Assembly: GCA_028673005.1 (NCBI GenBank)
Contig: CM054116.1
Location: forward strand, 131,665,547-131,729,546
Direction of reading: 5' to 3'
Source: Tanypteryx hageni
Lineage: Eukaryota; Arthropoda; Insecta; Odonata; Petaluridae
DNA length: 64,000 bases
The position numbers and the translations under genes were made by a program. Below, in pieces: positions 11,910 through 22,679 of the stretch (position 1 is the first letter of the stretch; each line of letters starts with the position of its first letter). Under the pieces are notes generated by a model that was given only the letters and a program-made list of their open reading frames with translations, made no database searches and was not told the DNA's origin.

Positions 11910-12970
11910 CAGTGTGTCCGTAAAAATGCATGCACTCTTTGAACGTTGATAAAACATGTTGAAAATTTAGATAGAAGAACGACGATTCATACCAATCTGA
12001 AAAAGTACAGCTAAAATGTATCTCTGGCTAATCAGCCTCTTGGACTATTGAAAGTACTGCTAAAATACCTAAGTATGATGACACCTTATCGTACGCATTA
12101 TCTTATGCGTTATCTGTACAGATTAAAATGGCGAACCGGCGTTTGAAATTTGAGCAATATAAGCGGATTTTTGGAAAACGGATAACTGGCCCAAAGGAAT
12201 TGAAAACGACTCGAGGAGATATTGCAGCGGATGTATTCCAAGTTTTCACGCGATCATCTAGAACATGTACGTCAAACTCGAAGAAACATCAGGGCCGCAT
12301 TAAAACAATAGATGTTATGGAAGGGCCGTATTAGGGTTACAGTTGTTTAATTAGGGCCAGAGTTGGAAAAAATACACTTTTCTAGAAGATTGGAAGTTTG
12401 TTTTACAAAATAACTATAATTTAGAAACTGCAATCTAATGTAACTTTATAGCTAAGAAAAATATTGACTTCTCTTCCCAAAAATAAAGATTATATTCTCG
12501 AAGGATTTAGTTGGGAAAAAATTTGCGATCGGGCTATTTGTTTGACATGCCTAATCTAGAATGTCTGTAAAGCTCGTGAGACCTGCATAACCAATGTTGA
12601 AATCGTATATACTAATCGTAAGACTGGGCCATTGCATGAGAGAAGATGATCAAGAACGTAGTGTTGAATTTTGTATATGGTTTTTACGTATGTGTGGTCA
12701 AGATGAATTTTATCTTTTACTTGTGGGGTACTTTGAGGAACACAGCGTACATTGGAAAGTCAACAATGCCGAAGAAGTTGACGCATGAAATTCAATTAAT
12801 TTCACTCCTATTTCACCAGCAAGAGTGCACAAGGGTGTCACTCTAGTGCGTCATTGTCGACAATCCATTTTCACTGGTGGTGTGAATTTCAACCATTTTC
12901 TCCATGAAACTATGCTTTATAAGTAAATATAAAGGTGAAAAAAGCGATTATGCATTTTAGGGACACCGCG
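11910..12970 (+). mobile_element. Tc1/mariner-superfamily element relic with both TIRs
   Basis: Both ends are visible. The left end starts CAGTGTGTCCGTAAAAATGCA at 11910. The right end, read inward on the minus strand from 12970, is CGCGGTGTCCCTAAAATGCA. The two are imperfect inverted repeats, each flanked by TA (11908-11909 and 12971-12972), the target duplication of Tc1/mariner elements. At 1,061 bp it is shorter than an autonomous element. It holds a transposase N-terminal-like piece and a C-terminal piece with the catalytic middle missing, so it looks like an internally deleted, decayed copy. Confidence 0.8.
12128..12900 (+). pseudogene. internally deleted Tc1/mariner transposase
   Basis: A 68-codon frame begins MANRRLKFEQYKRIF, resembling the N-terminal helix-turn-helix start of insect Tc1/mariner-type transposases. 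About 500 bases later another frame reads FYLWGTLRNTAYIGKSTMPK, matching the family's post-catalytic segment (usual form D-F-F-L-W-G-x-L-K-x-x-V-Y). In a further frame, HCRQSIFTGGVNFNHFLH corresponds to the C-terminal block (usual form RC...ANGGHFEHLL). The central catalytic Asp motifs are absent. Frames switch between pieces, so it is non-functional. Confidence 0.65.
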
Positions 12971-14916
12971 TACTGATACGACTTGAAGCAATGCAAATTT
13001 AGCTTTCAATTTATAAAGCCGTTTATTTTAATCGAGTAACCCTTCTTGATTTTTGACTCGATTTACAAAGGATGATTTTACGTTTAAATAATATTTACCA
13101 AAAATCTCAAAGATAAATGTTATAATAGGAACATGCTATTAAAGTTTCGCCTACACAGGTTCGTTTTAATGTAAGTATTGCTTATGAAAAGAATAATAAA
13201 GGACTTGCATGCCTTTTATTCTATCAGTATCCATTTTCGTACACATGTCGATCATGGCGTTTAAATTCTGCTCGAATATTGATTTAAAAATCCAAAAGAG
13301 CATTAGATGTTCTTAACGAATCTCATCACTTGGAAAAAAGTCATTTTCCGTGATGATGAGGACGCGCGACACGAGAAGGGATTGGCAAAAGCCTTTTCCC
13401 TTTGAGCGCGAGGGCGTAGAGAACGGGGGCGCTCAAAAGCCTTTGTGTCGGTAAATGAAGCAGGCGTGAATTTAACGAGGCGTCAAGGAAATCTATGCAG
13501 TGGTAACTTTTTAAGATTCAAAACGAAACTGAGCATCGCTTTGAAATTTTCTACCGGTTGCCGTACGACTGGTGCCAATGGCAAACTCCAATTATCGATC
13601 ATTTTGGCATCGAATAGCAACTCACAGTTAATCTCGACCTCACCTGACCGTCACATTTTATCGATTTCGAAATTATTTCCAGAAAAGGTGGCATTTTGAG
13701 TAGAGCTCTCGGTCAAATTTATTTTCAAAAGCTTCTGAAATATCTCTTTCTCTGAGGCACATGGAGAAAAATTTTGGGTTCCGTAATTTTTTGCAAATTT
13801 CTAGAGAACGCGAGTTAAATTATCTACGAGTAAAAATTATTTCTGAAAATATTCCTTCCAAAAATATAAATAACGCTCAAATATAGGTTTCACTAACCTC
13901 AACTGGCCGTTTTTCATGGAATTGTCTTAAAAATAAAAACAACAAAGGAAATCTTAGACAAACGAATCTGCAATGATTTTTGAGTTCATATTTTAATAAG
14001 TAGGAGAAATATACGCAACAAGCGTAGCATAAATTAGGCTGGTTTCTCTGAATACCATCAGGTTTTTTAATTTCCATTTTAATTCCAGTAAGATGACTGC
14101 AAAAAATTAGCGACATCAATCCAGTACGCTATATTTGCCATATACAATATATTTTTAAATCTTTTTAAATTACAAATTGAAAATGGTTATACCACAGGTT
14201 TAGGGAACTGAAATTTTACATTTTATTTACGGTAATACGGCAGCCCTGGTCAAGTGTTATGGCCCAAATAAATCGCTAATTTCAATAAAAAGTCTCATAC
14301 GAATCCCTAAATACATATAATACAGATATTAAATTTAAATTATTGATGCCATTTTCTGAAAACTAGGCAACCTATCGTATAATGCATATCGCAAGAAATT
14401 TCTATTGTGTTATAGACTGCAGGAAGAGAATCTTACAATGTAAAGTCTACCGTGGTGATTTTATCTATATAATATGCGTATACTATTGTGACATAAGTCC
14501 TAGGTACCTATCTTCGTTGAAATGCGTCAAGCAATAAATATTTTGATATGTTCGAGCATAAAGAGAAACAATCTTATTCTTCTAATAAAGACGCTTACAG
14601 ACATTATGCTGCGGTCAATTTTCTTAAGAGGGATAAATAGAAGTAGTATTTCTCGTATTGCCAAATAGAACTGCCAGCGTAGACAGACTCGACAGAAGAT
14701 GAAAGATAGCAGATTTGAACATATCAATGCGGGTTCGAAGGTAATCGTAATATTTTCACACATACCAAAATCCTCAAATAAATGCAACATGACAGATGGG
14801 CTTAGAGCGCAGATGAGAAGTGCTAAAGCGCCTCGCGAACAGAGATATCCATCGCCTCTCAAGACAAGACCTCATATTGTCTCCTTCCATTCCTCCCCCT
14901 TCTCTATCCTCCTCCT
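12971..14916. other. no gene seen; AT-rich
   Basis: AT-rich DNA. The short open frames are unrelated to any family I recognise. No transposon boundary was found. Confidence 0.5.
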
Positions 14917-15215
14917 CGGAGGTGCCAGTAGTGAAGTGCTTAGGACGCCTTCTGCTTGAAAGGGCAGCGGGCACAAATCCTGCGAAAGTAGGATTTTTTT
15001 CCCAGATCGCCAGGCCCCCTGTTTTGTGGTTTGTGGAGACCGCGCAAAGTCAACGTCCCGTTCTTCGGAAGGGACATTAAGCCGTTGGTCTCCTTGGTGC
15101 TCTCCGTTAAGAGTAGGCTAATGCCGGCAGCGGGTTTCTCTCCTCCCTTGTGAGTGTGTTCCGAGTGGAAAAAGTTATAGCTATAACAATCCACGAGGTT
15201 GATTAGCCAAAAATG
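14917..15215 (+). mobile_element. tRNA-derived SINE, copy 1
   Basis: Shares a long body with copies at 15255-15555 and 36372-36700. Common blocks are GGAGACCGCGCAA, a TTCGGAAGGGAC block, AGAGTAGGCTAATGCCGGC, GTGTTCCGAGTGGAA and a closing ACGAGGTTGATTAGCCA. The 5' region is tRNA-like (AGTAGTGAAGTGCTTAG as a decayed A box and GGGCACAAATCCTGC as a decayed B box). It ends in a (CA)n run near 15215. No protein is encoded. Confidence 0.8.
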
Positions 15216-15254
15216 CACACACACACTCTATCCATCTCTCCCCATTCAAAGGAA

Positions 15255-15555
15255 GTTGCGGTGGTGAAGTGGTTAGAGCGTTTGCCTTCCGCGCATCAAT
15301 CCTGGGTTCAAATCCGATGGAGGTGGAATTTATCAACCCGAGATGGTCCCGGCCTCTACTTGTGTGGTGTGAGGAGACCGCGCAAGTCAGCGCTTCGTCC
15401 TTCGGTATGGACGTTAAGCAGCGGTGCTCTTCGTATAGAGTAGGGTTATGCCGGCACTGGGTTTCACTACTTACTTGTGTGTGTGTTCAATATGGAAGGA
15501 GTTATGGCTATAATAGCCCACGAGGCTGATTAGCCAGAAATAAAAATAAAACAAA
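15255..15555 (+). mobile_element. tRNA-derived SINE, copy 2
   Basis: The best-preserved copy of the family. The tRNA-like head has GTGGTGAAGTGGTTAGAGCG (A-box region) and a near-canonical B box, GGTTCAAATCC, at 15305-15315. The family body follows: GAGGAGACCGCGCAAGTC, TTCGGTATGGACGTTAAGC, TAGAGTAGGGTTATGCCGGC and a closing CACGAGGCTGATTAGCCA. The end is A-rich (AAATAAAAATAAAAC). It lies 40 bases from copy 1 in the same orientation. Internal pol III promoter boxes drive such elements, and they depend on a partner LINE for mobilisation. Confidence 0.85.
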
Positions 15556-17548
15556 AAATCTCCAATAAAACCCCTCTGCCACTATGACTTCGTCTTTTAA
15601 TACCCTAAGATACATAGGTGCTACAGATTCGCACTGCGCACTGCAGTCACCAATCACGTTCTCCACCCCAGTGCTTTGAGCGGCGATAAGGTGTGTTTGT
15701 GTCTGTGCTATCAACAACCGTCTGCCTTCCTAAAGGATACTTCGACGCCGACGTAAACAACATCTCAACGGCTCTCACCTCGAGCGACGCAAACCCATAA
15801 TCGTAGCCGCATTCCCTAGCGCGCGCACACACACACGCACACGCCACAAAGGGCTCCTTCGAAATTTCGCGCGCACAACGAGACATTCGCCCTCCTCCCC
15901 CCTCCCCCCCCCCTCGCCATTAGTACCCTCCTTTCCTCTCTCTCTCGTTTACGGCTGCGTCCACAAACATGAAATGCTCCATCTCGCACCAATAAAGGTG
16001 ATTATCTTCCCGACCGCCTCCTTCCTCCCTCTCCAGTTTCCCGCACCTCCCCAACATCTCTTATCCCTTGTAATTGTCCGATTTTGCTCCCTCCCACCGA
16101 CTGGTTAGGTTTCTTTGGTCCCCTTTCCCTCCCCCTCTTCCTCTCTTACTTAACCTTTACAGACATTTTGTTTTAGCTATATCAACTTGTTCCGCAAACG
16201 CTAATTTCTTTTCTGCAATATTTACTCAGCCTTCAAAATTTCTTTGGCTCTATACTTCTCATTTTAGGGCCGTAAACCTCTAGTCGAAACAATTATTTTT
16301 AGTTCATATGCTGCATGCAACAGAAACGTAGAATTATTAATTGTCTAAAAGATATTTATAAATAATAAATTCACTGCATCGAACCCTAAATTTAGTTCGT
16401 ATTAAAACTAGTTCCGTGGCAAAGAAATTTTAAAAAATCGTATTTCAGGAAAAATTCACTCCATATGACGTTATTGAATTCAAAGAAAACCACGCGTTCT
16501 CCTCGACTTATGAGGTAAGAAGCATTCCTGAGTGAGTTGCGTTCCAATTTGATAAAGGGGACGTGAGAGACGCGACAGAATTCTCCCAGGACATAACTAC
16601 AGACACCGAATATTGAGCATGGATCCTGACTAAAAAGGGAAATTAGACCAAACTTTTCTCCGTATTGGTCCCTTCATGAAATTCCAAATCTTAAACCTTG
16701 TTTTCTATTTGACATAAAAAGATCAATTTTTATTTAAACCACAAACAGGAGAAAATTATGATTGATTTGAATTGAAGTATTTTGGTTTCACAATTTGTCT
16801 TCAACTTTGAAAATTTTCATCGTAAAAAACTTCTCTTCCCATCCTTCCATAATTCTCTCCCTTTGTCTATAAAACTAAAATAAATTTCTGCCTTATTATA
16901 ATGAGAATGACTCCTCAAAAAAACTTAATTTTTATCGCGTTCTCTCATTATGTACATTATTCCAGATACTAATGCAGTAATTGAAGCATATAATATTTAA
17001 TTGCTAAAATTTTATGAAAACTTGCATACAAGGGTTAGTGGCAAGGCCGTAGTATGAGTTGAATATAAAAAAATATTGCAGGAATCGTAATTAGATAAGA
17101 AAACTTCACCAACGAAATAAGGCATAGAATTACGAAAGCCCAAGTTGCGCTCAGAATAAAAGAACTATAAATTATTTTCCTTTTACAATGGTTACTCCAA
17201 TATTCCACAAAATTCCAGAAAGTTATATTCAAGTTAGCGGGGTTTTGATGTTATTTCCTAAGCACTTGTGTTATGATGTAACTTCCACAATCCTCAAGTA
17301 GCGTACCGTATTTACTGCCTTCAATTGCCTTGCTAATACTACGTTTCCTAAAAACTAACAAAACAAGGGGAATAACAATAATATCTACAATTTGGAAGGC
17401 TAAACAATCACTGCGCAGTTATGCATGAGACGTAATAAGTTACTTACCTTATAGTCAACTGTTTCCGCCGTTACTTCGTAGAAATCCATAATTAAAATAT
17501 AATGTAACTTGGTACTGTAGAAATTTTACCAAGTTACGTTATTTTTTG
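15556..17548. other. no gene seen
   Basis: Contains a short (CA)n at 15824-15842 and pyrimidine/C-rich patches at 15890-15945 and 16010-16145. From 16160 on it is AT-rich. No coding region or RNA gene was recognised. Confidence 0.5.
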
Positions 17549-17705
17549 TCAGTGCGATTTTTGCACCTGTTTTCCAGACATAATATTCTCGATACGCGGC
17601 AGAATTTTGGTCACTGCAAGGATGAGATCGTGTTCGGAGGTCAGACGATTGCGGTTCTGCGTCTTTATTACTGTCAAAGTTGAGAATACTGTCTCATCAT
17701 TGGTT
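17549..17705 (-). pseudogene. hAT transposase C-terminal fragment
   Basis: The translation includes FSTLTVIKTQNRNRLTSEHD, then ILPRIENIMSGKQVQKSH and a stop. This is the hAT dimerisation-domain end as found in SCAND3/ZBED-like transposases (usual form FSALTxIKTKxRNRL...DLRLALSKIxPRI...QxxPSH). About 52 codons remain of a protein usually more than 600 residues long, so it is a decayed remnant. Confidence 0.75.
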
Positions 17706-17949
17706 TACCCCTTTAGCTATTTTATTTAATTCCACCCGTCATGTCGAAGGACAATTAAATAAATTGGCGATTGATGTCTCTTCCTTTTCTTGTATTTACC
17801 CCTTGCCTACAATGTTTAAACATTGTATATTAATAACGTCTTTTGTACTGATACTCACTCACTCTACACCCATTTTAAGCAATTTTTTTAAATTTTCCCC
17901 TCTCCCAAAAATTTGGCACGGTCTGCATCCTTGTCACTCTGTACCCCCT

Positions 17950-18120
17950 GTTTTAGTAAGGGTGAACTTTTTAAGCCAAAAAAATGAGGGGATTATAAAG
18001 CCCAATGCATTCACTGTCGTTCACAGGTCGCCCCTGAAGATGCGCACGTTGTGGGCGAAATGCATTGGGCTTTATAATCCCCTCGTTTATTTGGCTTAAG
18101 GAGTTCACCCTTACTAAAAC
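17950..18120. repeat. 171-bp foldback with hammerhead-like core
   Basis: Left arm 17950-18011 and right arm 18059-18120 are inverted repeats of 62 bases differing at four positions. The loop region holds CTGAAGA (18034-18040), then GCGCAC-GTT-GTGGGC, which can pair with one mismatch, then GAAA (18057-18060). CTGANGA-stem-GAAA is the conserved core order of hammerhead ribozymes, with the long arms as stem III. The stem I region only forms a short CTGT/ACAG hairpin with unpaired flanks, so cleavage activity is doubtful. The same CTGAA...GAAATGC motif recurs in the Penelope-like repeats at 54902-55135 and 55982-56209. Confidence 0.75.
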
Positions 18121-18202
18121 ATTGATTCAGCCAAAAGTGTTTGAGCTACCACATAACTGTACCCCCTGGAAGATGTTTCGTACCCCCGGGTGAGAACCGC
18201 TG

Positions 18203-19322
18203 GCTCATATCATACACGGCAAAATAATGGTGTATTCCCACGACAATTACTACGAAAACCTAACTTTGTGTATATTTTTCAGTTTTTTACGGAGTAAAAT
18301 GTTTTATCAAGTACATTATTTACGTTTATAGCAATCCGCGTCACGCAAATGAGTTAAGGAAGGAAATAAGGGTATTTGATTTCTCAGAAATTCCAATATA
18401 AGGTCACAAATTCTCTCTCTATCAGATACCGTGACCCCCCTCTACTGTTAGAGGGCCTGTCCCACCTCCGACCCCCACCCACTCTACCACTGCCCCCAAG
18501 TCCCACCACATTCACGCTCTGAGGCACGTCAAGTTTACGAAGGTGTGCCCAAGCGGAAGAGAGGAGAACTACTTGGGCTCTCGGGAAAATTACGGTGCAA
18601 ATCTGGCCAATGGCACAGAAGCAGTGTCGTTGCGATTTTAATGGCTCCCCCCCCGGCATCCGCCTCTTTTCTTGACTTTCGGCCTTAAAACTCCGCGGGT
18701 AATAAAGGAACTCCTTTCGTACCCGATAGATATTCCAGAAGTTTCGCAGGAGTCGTTTTATCGCCCATAGTAAATGGTAGATAAGTAAAGTTCCAAACTT
18801 CTTATTGGGGTCCGGAAAGGGTATCGACTACTTTACATAAATAAATCCGTTGTTTCAAAAATACAAAAAGCGTTCATAATTGCGATGGAGAAGTCAATTT
18901 TGACTATGGTTAGACACCAATCTCAACTGCGGAGTGAACATTAATTACTGGAAGAAATGATTCTTCCGAGATACACCCATTTTTTTACATCTTTCGGCAA
19001 TTTACGCCTAAGAAACGCAATCTCTTCCATGTAAAATAGTGTAACTACTTCTTAATATACATACCTGTTGCTTCCAGGCTACAAAAAATTGTTCGCTTTT
19101 ACTTATAAAATTTATTCGAAATTATTTCACTCTCTTAATATCATTAGCTTTGTCACGTTTGCGAACGAATATCAATGCGGATTTTGTTAGACAACGACGT
19201 CGTTGCATCTTTCATTTATCAATCTTCTTTAAAACTGCCTAATTTTAATTTTTTTATCAAAAGCAGTTTATTTGATTTAATAAACGGCGCGTTTAAATGT
19301 TCCGAAATGGACTTGTACTTAA
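18203..19322. other. no gene seen
   Basis: Mostly AT-rich, with a C-rich patch at 18425-18510. No family was recognised. TTAA at 19319-19322 is the target site of the following element. Confidence 0.5.
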
Positions 19323-19769
19323 CCCCTTTCGGTCCTAACCCGGACTGTGTCCGGCATTTTAAATTTCCCGTTGCGGTCCTAATCCTGACTCAATCCGGTT
19401 GAACTTCTTTTCCGACTAGTTAAAATAAAATTGTGCTGTGATCTTTTTTGTATTGGCTGACTAGTCCATCCACTGTCTTATGCTGCCATCTGCAGGGCCT
19501 TCTTTGAACTCCTTGCAGGACGAGAAAATATTTTCTCAGCCCATGTTTACATCTAGCGATTGAAAATGGCATCCACTAGCCGGCAATCATCGAATGAGCG
19601 TGATATAATTGATGAACTAAGTACGATAGTGATTCCAGGACTAATGTTAGTGTTGAATCTGATGATTTTTATACCTGAAGATGTTTCTGAAAGTGATAGT
19701 GAAGATGTAAATAGTAAGGGGAGTGATAAATCTGAAGAAGATGCTAGGGCAAAATATCCAAAATGGTAA
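19323..19769 (+). mobile_element. piggyBac-like element, 5' end fragment
   Basis: TTAA at 19319-19322 is followed directly by CCCCTTTCGGTCC, fitting the TTAA target and C-rich terminus of piggyBac transposons. The subterminal region repeats CGGTCCTAAYCC and TCCGG at 19330-19400. An ORF starting at about 19566 gives an acidic, Ser-rich start (DVSESDSEDVNSKGSDKSEE), the usual character of piggyBac transposase N-termini. After about 67 codons the frame is lost. No right terminus ending in ...GGG-TTAA was seen. The assignment rests on the target site, terminus and composition, not on a catalytic motif. Confidence 0.5.
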
Positions 19770-20143
19770 TCCCAGTTCTAACACAGTACCACTTTCCTCA
19801 TTCCAGGCAATGAAAGAACTGAATGATCGTGACGATAAAAGAAAATTTGATTGCGTGAGACGAAAAGAGGGATGAGTTTATTCTTTCAATAAAATTATGC
19901 CCTGAGTATGACTCATACTCTCAAAGAATCCCTGGCTCAGTCTTGAAGTGGCGAAGCACTTGAAACCATAGCGAGACTACATTTAAAAACAAATATATGA
20001 GAGTCCGAAAGTTCCCTTTCGACACGTACACTCGACATATTAATAGAAACTTTAGTTCACGTTTGTCCGCAGAATGGTGGCCACCCTCACATCCTGCCGA
20101 CCGTGACTTTTGCTCACGTTGCCCACGCCTTGGGCCGGCCCTG
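19770..20143 (-). mobile_element. possible hAT non-autonomous terminus
   Basis: Read on the minus strand from 20143 the sequence begins CAGGGCCGGCCCAAGGCGTG, a start common among animal hAT termini. The flanking CGTGAGTG (20144-20151) would be the 8-bp target duplication. The second terminus was not found, so extent and class are uncertain. At 19905-19921 there is a near-perfect 17-base palindrome, GAGTATGACTCATACTC. Confidence 0.35.
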
Positions 20144-20424
20144 CGTGAGTGATAAATATTCGGCAAAAGGTGTAAGCGAGGAATGAAAATCCCCCGAGAT
20201 AAACGAGAAGATATACTTTTGGTAGATACACAGTACATAGCGAACCAATTTGAAGTACCCATTACCAACCAACAGTCTCCTTTCTAAAATAATTAGTATG
20301 TATGCGCTAATAAATTAGAGTATGGAATGAATAAGCCTAGGCAAAAATTGTTCCGCGCAAACGTACGCAAATAAGGATGAATAATTAAGTTATAAGGCGA
20401 GATATTTTCTGAATTGGGTGATCA

Positions 20425-20760
20425 AAGGCGGGAAGGAGGGAGAGGAAATAAGAGAGGTAGTGAGAGAGAGAGAATAGGAGGAAGAGAGTGAGGAAGGGAC
20501 AATGAGTGAGGGAGGTGAAAAAGATGCGGGAGAGGGAAGGAGGGGAAACGGAAGGTGAGGGAGAGTAAGAGGGAAGGAGGGAGAGAGAAGGATGGGCGAG
20601 TAAGACGCAGAGGTAAGGAGGAGGAAAGAGAGAGGAAGGGGGAAGGATGCGGAGAGGGGGAGAGGAATGAGAGAAGGAGTTGGAAGGAGGGGGGAAGGGA
20701 GCTAGAAAGATTGAAACCGGTGGGAGAAAGATCAGAGCAACTCAATGGCGAGAGGTAAAT
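20425..20760. repeat. polypurine (GA) tract
   Basis: The plus strand is nearly all A and G with degenerate GGGAGAGGAAGG-type units. Open frames on both strands are composition artefacts. Confidence 0.9.
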
Positions 20761-21618
20761 TGAGACACGAAAGATTCGAGAAGAGAGACGAATGGAGAAC
20801 TCGTGTGTCTGAATCGAGATGAGACTTACGGATGGCGCTGAGCCCTGGATCGAACGGGAAGCATCTGATGCGATTCACACCCGCATAACTAGAGCACGAA
20901 AATTGTTTCGCTCGGATGACTAGCCTGCGCGATCAGGCTGTATTCATAGTTATGTGTATCGAAATTCGATCAATTTCAACTAAAACCTCCCTATGCACGA
21001 TTTTTCCCAGGTCAAGACAATTGTGTAGCCGATTGGTTCATAATAATATTAGGCGTTCTTTACCGGCGAAGCGATAGTAGCGGAACGTCTTATGGGGACG
21101 TCTCCTCCGTCCGTCCGCATGTTACATCTCCAAAACTACAGAAACCCATTAAATTTGATATTTAGGATTTTACGGCAAAGAAAATAACAAACTTATATAA
21201 ATGGTTCTCCTAACCAGGAGAGTAATTTTACTAGTGATTAAATAATGTTTCAGTCATATCTCGTAAAATATCACATCAATAAAATTTGTTTTACCCAATA
21301 CATTTTTATCAAAGGAGTAACCGTTTCGAACGAGAAAGAAGTTATTCACTTCGAACTTAAAAATATTTCCCTGTGTTTTTCAATTGTTTTCAATAAAAGC
21401 AGTCTTCGTAGCAACTGAAGTAAACAAGAGCTATTATAAATAGTTTTGAATTTCTTTCTTGCGCCTACAGCATATGGAAATGAAATGGATTATCCACGGG
21501 GAAGAAATGAACTTATTTTAGTTTAGTTTCCTTACGCATACACAGCTTTTGTAAGTGACAAGTAATGGATAGTTTACGACGAAGAAATGAGCGTGAACAA
21601 AAGTATTACTACAGCTCA
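20761..21618. other. no gene seen
   Basis: Mixed DNA without recognised coding sequence. It ends at the 8-bp duplication of the foldback element. Confidence 0.5.
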
Positions 21619-21626
21619 TCTCAAGT

Positions 21627-21782
21627 GGTTCCACGTCAAAACAGCGAACGTCAGAACAGCGAACGTCAAAACAGCGCACGTCAAAACAGCGAAAACAAAA
21701 ACGGCGAACGGACAAAACAGCGAACGTCAAAACAATGTAAAAAACAGCGAACGTGAAAATGGCTGAACAAAATATAGCAAAA
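21627..21782 (+). repeat. left inverted terminal array of the foldback element
   Basis: Four good copies and several degenerate copies of ACGTCAAAACAGCGA starting at 21633, then ATGGCTGAACA at 21760. The short frame across it (Arg-Gln-Asn-Ser-Glu repeats) is an artefact. Tandem subterminal motifs like these are typical transposase-binding sites in foldback elements; that role is inference. Confidence 0.85.
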
Positions 21783-21840
21783 TACATTTACATATATACC
21801 CTGCAAGCCGCCAATGGCGTGTGGCAGGGGGAAAATACAG
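21783..21840 (-). mobile_element. LINE 3' tail scrap inside the foldback element
   Basis: On the minus strand CCCCCTGCCACACGCCATTG and then GCAGGGTATATATGTAAATG match the CCCCTGCCAYCC...GCAGGG...GTAGATGTAGAT 3' end of the LINE family seen at 22110 and 23485. It sits directly inside the left terminal array. Confidence 0.6.
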
Positions 21841-22109
21841 TATATTATAATTATATGCGAATATTTCAGAAATGTAAGTAATAAAGTCTATCCCAAATCT
21901 TTAAAATTCAATGGATTTGAGATAGAAATTCTAATTTTCGAATTTTTTTAGGAACATCATAAAGATCAAATACAGCATAATAAATAGAATGTCATACACA
22001 ATCAACTTGTAGCTCAAGACTTACAAATTCCTTTATTTCTCTCGCCTAAGACCAGCGTAGCACTTCGTCACTCCAGTTGCAGAGCGCTGCTTCACGGTTC
22101 TCGCGTGCA

Positions 22110-22640
22110 AGATAAATCTACATCATACCGTGTAAGTTATTAGTCCGGTGGATGGCAGGGGGTGCATAATACTTCTCAATTACTTTAAACTCAGTTACGA
22201 CCTCATTATTCGATTATTTTCCCTGATTCTTCTTGGGAAAAAAGATCCTTTGTATCGTTCGGTCCTATAATCGATCTCGCGAAACTTATTTTCACTGTCC
22301 TTTCTACCAATAAAGGTGGGATCTTTAATGAATTGACCTCTCTAGCTAATCTTTCCGAACAATACTTTTCTAGTAGCCTCAGTCAAGCCTGTAGTCTGCG
22401 ATCCTCGAGCTATCACCAGGCCAAATCCTCAATTAATGGAGAGACGTTTTTCCTAGCATCGTAATTTATTTTAACGAATATGGCAGCCCTTCTCTGAACC
22501 TTCTCCATCTTAAGTATGCGGACCCTCTCATAAGGGTCCCATACTTCTGCTGCACACTCGATCTCGTTCGTGGTATTATTTTCCCACTTTTCCAGAAAGG
22601 GGCAACTGCCCCTATATTGTCCCCACCTGCCCACGCCCAT
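22110..22640 (-). mobile_element. LINE fragment, minus orientation
   Basis: On the minus strand EVWDPYERVRILKMEKVQRR, then AAIFVKINYDARKNVSPLIE, then LEDRRLQA-LRLLEKYCSER match the post-RT region and tail of the LINE at 4961-5278. The 3' end near 22110 has GCACCCCCTGCCATCCACC and ATGATGTAGAT. The first 60 bases (22580-22640) resemble a separate short repeat beginning ATGGGCGTGGGCAGG. In-frame stops are present. It is 5' truncated and lies head-to-head with the plus-strand copy starting at about 22680. Confidence 0.75.
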
Positions 22641-22679
22641 GATAATAATCCCTTCCTATAAAGAAATAAAAAACCAGGA

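Larger units (their letters stand above)
17549..18202 (-). mobile_element. hAT transposon relic
   Basis: On the minus strand the right boundary reads CAGCGGTTCTCACCCGGGGG inward from 18202. This is a common hAT terminal sequence in animals (usual form CAGCGGTTCTCAACC). At the other side the minus strand encodes the end of a hAT transposase (17549-17705) closing with TGA. Between them lies only about 500 bases, including the foldback at 17950-18120, so most of the coding region is deleted. The far terminal repeat was not found. GCTCATAT at 18203-18210 would be the expected target duplication. Confidence 0.65.

Noticed and set aside
15255..15330. Functional tRNA gene
   Set aside because: A and B boxes are present but acceptor and anticodon stems are not, and the sequence continues into a shared SINE body. 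The same reasoning applies near 36431, 38042, 39987 and 48305.
21627..21782. CRISPR-like array
   Set aside because: The repeats are 15 bases, degenerate, without unique spacers, in an evident animal genome, and they form an inverted pair with the right terminal array.
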